Below, piece after piece: positions 10,977 through 17,900 of a stretch of 20,670 bases of DNA (position 1 is its first letter; each line of letters starts with the position of its first letter). A program made the position numbers and the translations under genes. Source of the stretch: Saccoglossus kowalevskii (taxonomy: Eukaryota > Hemichordata > Enteropneusta > Harrimaniidae); NCBI RefSeq assembly GCF_000003605.2, contig NW_003133344.1, positions 363,426 to 384,095 on the forward strand, given 5' to 3'. The notes under the pieces were generated by a model. That model did no database searches. It was given only the letters and a program-made list of their open reading frames with translations, and was not told the origin of the DNA.

Positions 10977-11477
10977 GCAAGTATTTCTCCATGTTAGCAA
11001 ATAAAGGGAAATTTTGTTTATGTAGTTTTCTTTTAATTTAAACTAATGACAGAATAACTTAATTTTACAACTATGTGTGTCTTTCTCCAACAAATTCCTT
11101 GAGTAAAATTTAGCTTTTCTTAGTTTTATCACTAAAGTGGACTTATTTATGTATGATGATTGTATTTCTAGTTCTTAGATAGTGTTTTATTGCTTATGTC
11201 TCTCAGCACCCAGGGCTTTCAATGTGCCATGGCACCCTGCTGTCTGCTTTTGTTCACCATCAATATCTCATCAAATTGTTTCACACTGCATAACTTGAAG
11301 CTGACTTTCTTTTTAAATTCACTTGGTGATTTGCACATGATTTGATTTTCAATGCATTGTGAAGGCCTTTATGTTGTAATTGAATTTGCTCGATATTTAA
11401 CTTAGGAAATGATATAGGCATTTAAAAAAAAAATGAAATTTTTATTTCAGTTCTTGGATGAATCACTATTAAGACAG
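10977..11477. other. Spacer between element copies 2 and 3
   Basis: AT-rich DNA without a recognised gene, RNA or repeat. It is probably intron just upstream of the first visible Notch exon. Confidence 0.5.
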
Positions 11478-11661
11478 TACTGTAAAATCTGTATTAGAAG
11501 CCGCGGCTTCTGTTAAAATGGTACAATGCAACAGAAGAGATGCAGCTTCTCTTAGAGCATCTACACATATGAGAAATGATGAATTTTTGGTTCTCAATTG
11601 TACAAAAAGATTGGGTGCGTCTTCTATTAGGGATGCGGCTTCTAATAGAGATTTTACAGTA
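11478..11661 (+). mobile_element. CTTCTATTAGAG miniature element, copy 3, next to a Notch splice acceptor
   Basis: A 184-bp unit with inverted ends AGTACTGTAAAATC (from 11476) and GATTTTACAGTACT (to 11663). It contains a perfect 16-bp palindrome, AGAAGCCGCGGCTTCT, at 11496-11511. It ends 50 bp before the Notch acceptor at 11710-11711, so the remaining intron 3' end (the branch-point region) is host sequence squeezed between the element and the exon. Confidence 0.92.
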
Positions 11662-11711
11662 CTACACATGTTTTTTTATTGTAATTATTAAATTTTGTAC
11701 TTTATTTGCAG

Positions 11712-11995
11712 TTGTGTGGTCGGATTCGCTGGCGAATACTGTGACTACCAAGATCCGTGTGTGAATGCAAACAACCCCAACTACACTCCCTGTCAGAATG
11801 GTGGTACTTGTCAAGTCGTGGTTAGTACCAATGGAGTCAATTTTGAGTGTATCTGTCCCATTGGTTTCTCTGCGACTCTGTGTGAGAGTCCAGAAGCAAA
11901 TATCTGTGAAATTGAACAACCTTGTAACAATGGAGGAGCCTGTATACTTATTACTTTGCAAGATTATATCTGTCAATGTGCAGAAGGCTACATAG
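11712..11995 (+). CDS. Notch: Notch exon: end of EGF1, EGF2, most of EGF3
   Basis: The acceptor is the AG at 11710-11711, after a T-rich tract. The first base completes a codon (phase 2). The donor is ATAG|GTATGG (phase 1). The exon opens with C5 and C6 of EGF1 ([10 protein letters not shown]). EGF2 follows, with an unusually long C1-C2 loop of ten residues (11761-11790) and the PCQNGGTC core. EGF3 runs up to the Gly before C6 ([16 protein letters not shown]). The order matches NOTCH1 EGF1-3, including the longer C3-C4 stretch of EGF2. Length is 284 bp, somewhat longer than the roughly 260 bp I recall for the vertebrate counterpart, mostly because of the EGF2 loop. The upstream exon with the rest of EGF1 was not found in the window. 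Confidence 0.93.
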
Positions 11996-14900
11996 GTATG
12001 GCATTTTTCTTTCTTTCTGCATCACAATTCCTTTTTTATATATTTTCTATTCTTCATAATACATCATAGAAGAAATGGTTTAACAATTTATCTCAAATTT
12101 GCTTTCTAAAAAAGAGAGTAGAAACGGACAGACATACAGAATACCCAAAAAAATAATAATTCCTATATTTTTTTAGAAACCCTGGTTTTTCAATCCTGGT
12201 TAAGTAGTGGTTGGTGCCCTCTATATTATATTCTTCAAAACTTTTGTTTTTGTTTCTTAAGGGGATACTTGTGATGAACCTGATCACTGTTATCAGAGCC
12301 TGTCACCTTGTAGCAATGGTGCAACCTGTACATCAACACAGAATGGATTCTCCTGTGAATGTACTACCGGATTTACTGGATCTTCTTGCGATATCAATAT
12401 CAATGAATGCATACTATATCCTGGTCTTTGTCAACACGGTGGCACATGTCAAGATTTAACAGGCAGCTATGAGTGCTTGTGTACATTGGAGTATCGTGGC
12501 AGACATTGTGAACATGTATACGTGCCATGTGAACCGTCAGAGTGCGAGAATGGTGGCACATGTCATGTGACTGGTTTGCTATCATACGAATGCCGGTGTC
12601 CTTCAGGTAAGTAATCTTGTTACATGTAGTTCGTGGTCATGTTCGTTGTATTAATTGGAAGGGCTTGCTCTGATGTTGCAGCTGTCATTATTACTGGACT
12701 TGAAGCTCAAAAATGCAATGATGTGCCTTGTTTATGGATGTGACGTTTTGACAAGGTGGTAGACCAGATTTTGTAGGTATTGTGTTGTCATGCCTACAAG
12801 TGTCATTGCTCACTTTGTCCAAGACACTCGTATATTTTGAAGACAAACTGGTAGATTTAGAAAATATCTTTAAAATATCTAAAATAGTAGTACTGAGACA
12901 AGAATTAGTATAATTGGCTTTGACTTGCTTTTGTAATTTCAAACACACATTCTTACATTGTGAAAGTTCATTGCTGTAACCAAATCTAAAGTGATCGGAA
13001 CAAGATGACTGCATATATTTTTTTTTGATAGGTTTTTCCGGTGAGAACTGTGAAGTTAATATTGATGATTGTCACAACCACCAATGTATGAATGGTGCTA
13101 CCTGTATTGATGGTCTCAACGATTACACATGTGATTGCCCAAGTACCTTCACAGGTAATGTACACATACATAACAGCTGTTGGTTTACACATTTCAATCT
13201 GTCTCTGTTGTTTTTCCTTGCAAGTCAGGGGTTTTTCTATAACAAAAAAATGCAAGAGGGAGCACTGCAATTCAGCGGAGCCACCAAGTAGGGGAGATGG
13301 GGTTCTCCCTACCAGGGGGTTAATTTTTGATAAATCTAAGTTAAAATGGAGCATTCTATGGCTTCCTTGGGGCAAAAAATTAGTATCGAACAGATCACAG
13401 TTGAAGACTGTGGCCACATGTGATCCCTGGTCAATCAGAATTTTATGGTTGTCAAAGAATCTGCTCCCCAGGGTAAGGGGGCGCATGGCCATGACATGAG
13501 GGTGCTGCGCCCCTGTTCCCTTGTTTAAAAAATCCCTGCAAGTAATCAGTACTGAAATATTTTGTTGACTGATTCTCACACTATAGGTCAATATTGTACA
13601 GAAGATGTGGACGAATGTTTGGAACAGCCGACCTTTTGTAAAAATGGTGGTACATGCAGCAATTCAGTTGGTGGTTTTACATGTATTTGTGTGAGCGGAT
13701 GGATAGGCAGGGATTGTGGTATCAATTTTGATGACTGTGGATCTGCCGTGTGCTATAACGGTGGCACATGCGTTGATAGAGTGGGCTCATTTCACTGTGA
13801 CTGTGTTGAAGGCTATACTGGTAAGTCACTTTTTTATTTGTCTTCATGAGCAATTTTCATGGGTGTTTGACACATTTTTTATGCGAAGTAGTTCAGTGAC
13901 AATATTTATTTATCAGAATTTTGTGAGCAACAGCATTAAAATAAAGTCATGTGTTAAAAGTCAATAATTACGGTCAGTAACAGTTCTTCTTTTATAAATT
14001 TACTTGAAATCTAATTTTTACTCTCACTTTATCACCAGGATTACTTTGTCACCTTGACGATGCATGTGTCAGCGATCCCTGTCACCAAGGTGCATTATGT
14101 GACACAAATCCATCTACAGGGTCTGCACTATGTACGTGTCGTAATGGATACACAGGCAGTGATTGCAGTGAGGATATAGATGAATGTGACAATGGTAAAT
14201 AATGTTATGGTACATTCCTTCGTGAAAATCGTATGATCATTCGTTTTTCATTCATTCATTCATTCATTTTTCATTTTCATGACCCAGATCTTAAATGAAA
14301 TACCCCACTAACTACATTGAGTTCTTTAATTCAGTATTGTTGATCATTTGTTTTTATTATCTTCTCAGATAATGGCCCATGTGAGCATTTCGGGACATGT
14401 GTCAATGAACCCGGTACATTTCGATGCGAGTGTGCTACCGGTTTCACTGGACCACGCTGTGAAGTCAACATCAATGAGTGTCAGTCATCTCCCTGCAGAA
14501 ACCATGGGTCGTGCCAAGACTGGAACGGCTTCTTTGTCTGCATTTGTATGACTGGTGAGTCTAAATAACTTGAGTACCATAGCAAACAGAAAAGTTGTAC
14601 CCTGTTGACCTTGTATTGTTGGCTACCGAGAAAGGCATCTGTTTGTATTACCTAATGTTATTGTTCATTGACCTAGTTTGTTTATTCAAGATTGATAATT
14701 TCTATTTTTCAGGCTATACCGGTGTTTTCTGTGATATAGACATAGATGAATGCGAGAGCAGTCCTTGTCAGAATGGCGGGTACTGTGTTGATGGAGTAAA
14801 TCAGTATTACTGTGAGTGTACAACTGGTTTTCAAGGCAAGAACTGTGAATTCGATATAAATGAATGTGCCTCTGCCCCGTGTCGGCATGGTGCCACCTGT

Positions 14901-17900
14901 GAAGACAGCATAAATGGCTATATATGTCGTTGTGTGCCTGGTAAGTAACTTTTTGTCATCCTCCTATTATATTGTCTTTCTTATAGACTTTCTCAAATTA
15001 TCTGGTCTCACTCTCAATTTATTTCGACTTGACTTGTAGGTTTTGCTGGGATCCACTGCGAAACTGACATCGACGATTGTAATCCCTCTCCCTGCGTTCA
15101 TGGAGTTTGCCAGGATAGCATCAACTCCTACACTTGCAACTGTGATGGCGGTTACCAAGGCAACAACTGTCATATTGAGATCAACGAGTGTGCTAGTAAC
15201 CCGTGCGTGTTTGGCGGAACGTGTACAGATTTGATCAATAGTTACAGTTGCGATTGTGTAGCAGGTCTGACTGGTAAGTAGTCTGGTAATTGAACATTAT
15301 GGTACGTGTTGATGGATGATCCTACAAGAGATGTTGTAATCCTTTTTTGGCTATTGAAGGAGGTTACTACGCGACACGTAATCTATTCAGAAATAACATT
15401 AACTGAAGTGTATACTCGGAATTTAATGATGTTGATGTTCATAAATCACAGCTCAAGGAGAGACATCAACGTTTTGTGTATTGTGGTTACATATGTGTTA
15501 TTTTATCTAGACTGGGCTACACTTATTATTTACTTTAACGTAGAAGCCTACTCATGATTTCAAATACCCAGAATTTATTCATTTTCCAATAAATTGTACT
15601 TCCGGGCAATATAAGGAAATTGACTTTATTAAGGTTGGGGGTAACCATCTTAATTTCGAGAAAATGGTGGCTGTGTTTTAGTGGATAGTGTCCATTTTTG
15701 CAGTATTAGAGTGCTTTTACTATGGGTTCCTATGGCAAAGATAATAAGTTATCTTAAATTGTAGGCTGGTGACATAATAATAAAATTATATACTGTAGAA
15801 TACTTTATTTTCGCTTGGAATTTATTTTCGCTATTTTCGCTGAAGTGATGATTCCGTGAAAATAAAATCCAGCGAATATACTTTTTTTCCAATATTTCAC
15901 ATTAGACTCAAAAACCATTTCAGCGAAAATAAAGTATTCCACAGTATTGTTAATTAAGGTGTCTTTTTTGTTGTCAGCCATTTAAAAAATCTGGGTTTTG
16001 AAAAGTGACAAAAAATGAAATTTTTGGCTCAACGGACCATAGGTCCGCTGAGCCTATGGGATGGGTTTCTGTCCTGCGTCTGTCGTCCGTCTATCTGTCT
16101 GTCTGTACACGACTTCTTCTAAAAAAACGCCAAACCGCTTGACTCGATTTTTGGTGTGTGGATGCCTTGATGAGTGTAGATGGTAATTTGTTCATGAGAA
16201 GTCGATCTTCCAGAAATTATGCAAATTAGCCCCCCAAAACTCTAAAATATCTTCTATGCTACTATGAAACTAAGTGGTCTACAGTGCTGATATTGATAGT
16301 GCATGTGCCTTGGGTTGTCCTCTATCAGTTTTGTTAATTTTCAATTTCCTAATATTGGCGAATATTTTAAAATGGTCATTTTTGGTCAAAAATTATATTT
16401 TCGACTTCTTCTTCAAAACCGGTAGCCTGAATGCTTTGATACTTGGTGTGTATGTACCTTGTGTTGACATCTACTAGATTTGTTCATCTCATGGCCATAT
16501 CTTTAATTCTTTAATTTTGGCAAATATTTTTGTCATTTTTGGTTAAAAATGGAATTTCAACTAACCACTATTTCCAATGTCAACTGTTTCTCATTCTCAT
16601 ATAGCACATGGAAGTTCTAAGTTTTCTTTGATTGGTCTATTGTGATTGTAATGAAAACATAACCACTCAACATATTTGAATGTGTATAGACATGATTGAT
16701 TTTGGTGGAAAATTATGCAAATTGACTAATTTACATACCAATATTTAGGATATCTTGAGAACCATTTAATATGTTTTAATAAAACTTGGTGCATAGATGT
16801 GTCGGGGCAGTTTCCAGATATATTTAGTTTTTGGTGTAAATTGATGCAAATTAGATAATTTGCATATCAGCTTGTGAAATTCAAGCTATTTGGGTGCTAT
16901 TTCAAGAACCATTCAACATATTTCAACAAAACTTGGTATATACATGTATTACGAATTCAGATAATTGCAAATATCATGTTATGTTATTCCCTCAACATGC
17001 TGGAGTTCTTTTTAAGCTCTCTTTGATTCTAATTTTATTGAATATTTCTGTTATTTTTGTAAAAAATTCCACTTTTAGCATTATGCTTTTTTGGGTATTT
17101 GTCATATACAGTATAATCCTTTGTACAATAGCTGTTGAGCAACAAGCCATTGGCCTATTTTTTATTAACATTGTGCTCACTGTAACACAACTTCATGATT
17201 TGACACAATAAAACAATGAACATTGCCATGCGATTTATGATCAACTTGTTTAAAAATTATGAGTATTGGCAGCTTCTACTATACACACTGTCTGTAAATT
17301 TACAAAATTTTGTAAAGTTCATAAGAATTTATTTATATTTAAGTAAAAAAATTAATTTATTTTCTGTAGGTCCCAATTGTGAAATCAATACCAATGAATG
17401 TCAAAGCAACCCCTGTCAGAATGAGGCTACATGTGTGGACAAGGTTAACATGTATTCCTGCTACTGCACACCAGGATATCGTGGAAAACACTGTGAAATA
17501 AACATTAATGAATGTTCCTCAAATCCATGTGTTAATGGTGGAACTTGTATAGATGGTATAAATGGATTCATATGTAACTGCCCGCTGGGATACTATGATG
17601 CGTTCTGTCTCTCGGACGTCGACGAGTGCTCTAGCAGTCCTTGTGCGCACGGAGGATCTTGCGTTGATGGAGTTAATGAGTTCATGTGTGTGTGTGTAAG
17701 TGGCTATACCGGTGAAAGGTGCCAAGCTGATTACAACGAATGCTCTTCCAATCCTTGCCAGCATGGTGGCACCTGTCACAATTATCTGGATGGTTATGAG
17801 TGTTCGTGTTTAACTGGCTATGAAGGTATCAATTGTGAATTCAACATTGATGATTGTGCGTTTGAACCATGCGCCAATGGCGGGCAGTGTATTGACCTTG

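Larger units (their letters stand above)
15274..17369 (+). other. Notch intron (EGF16), 2096 bp, repeat-filled
   Basis: By far the longest intron between visible exons. It starts with GTAAGT and ends TTTTCTGTAG. It contains a complete 156-bp miniature element (15791-15946) and a repeat field from 16026 to about 16960. The part at 15274-15790 shows nothing recognisable. No skipped EGF exon is seen: the exons on both sides join in register (GLTG|GPNC). Confidence 0.88.

Noticed and set aside
12986-13591. 201-codon minus-strand frame
   Set aside because: It runs through a Notch exon and the repeat-like intron insert; it is an antisense shadow with no protein family features.
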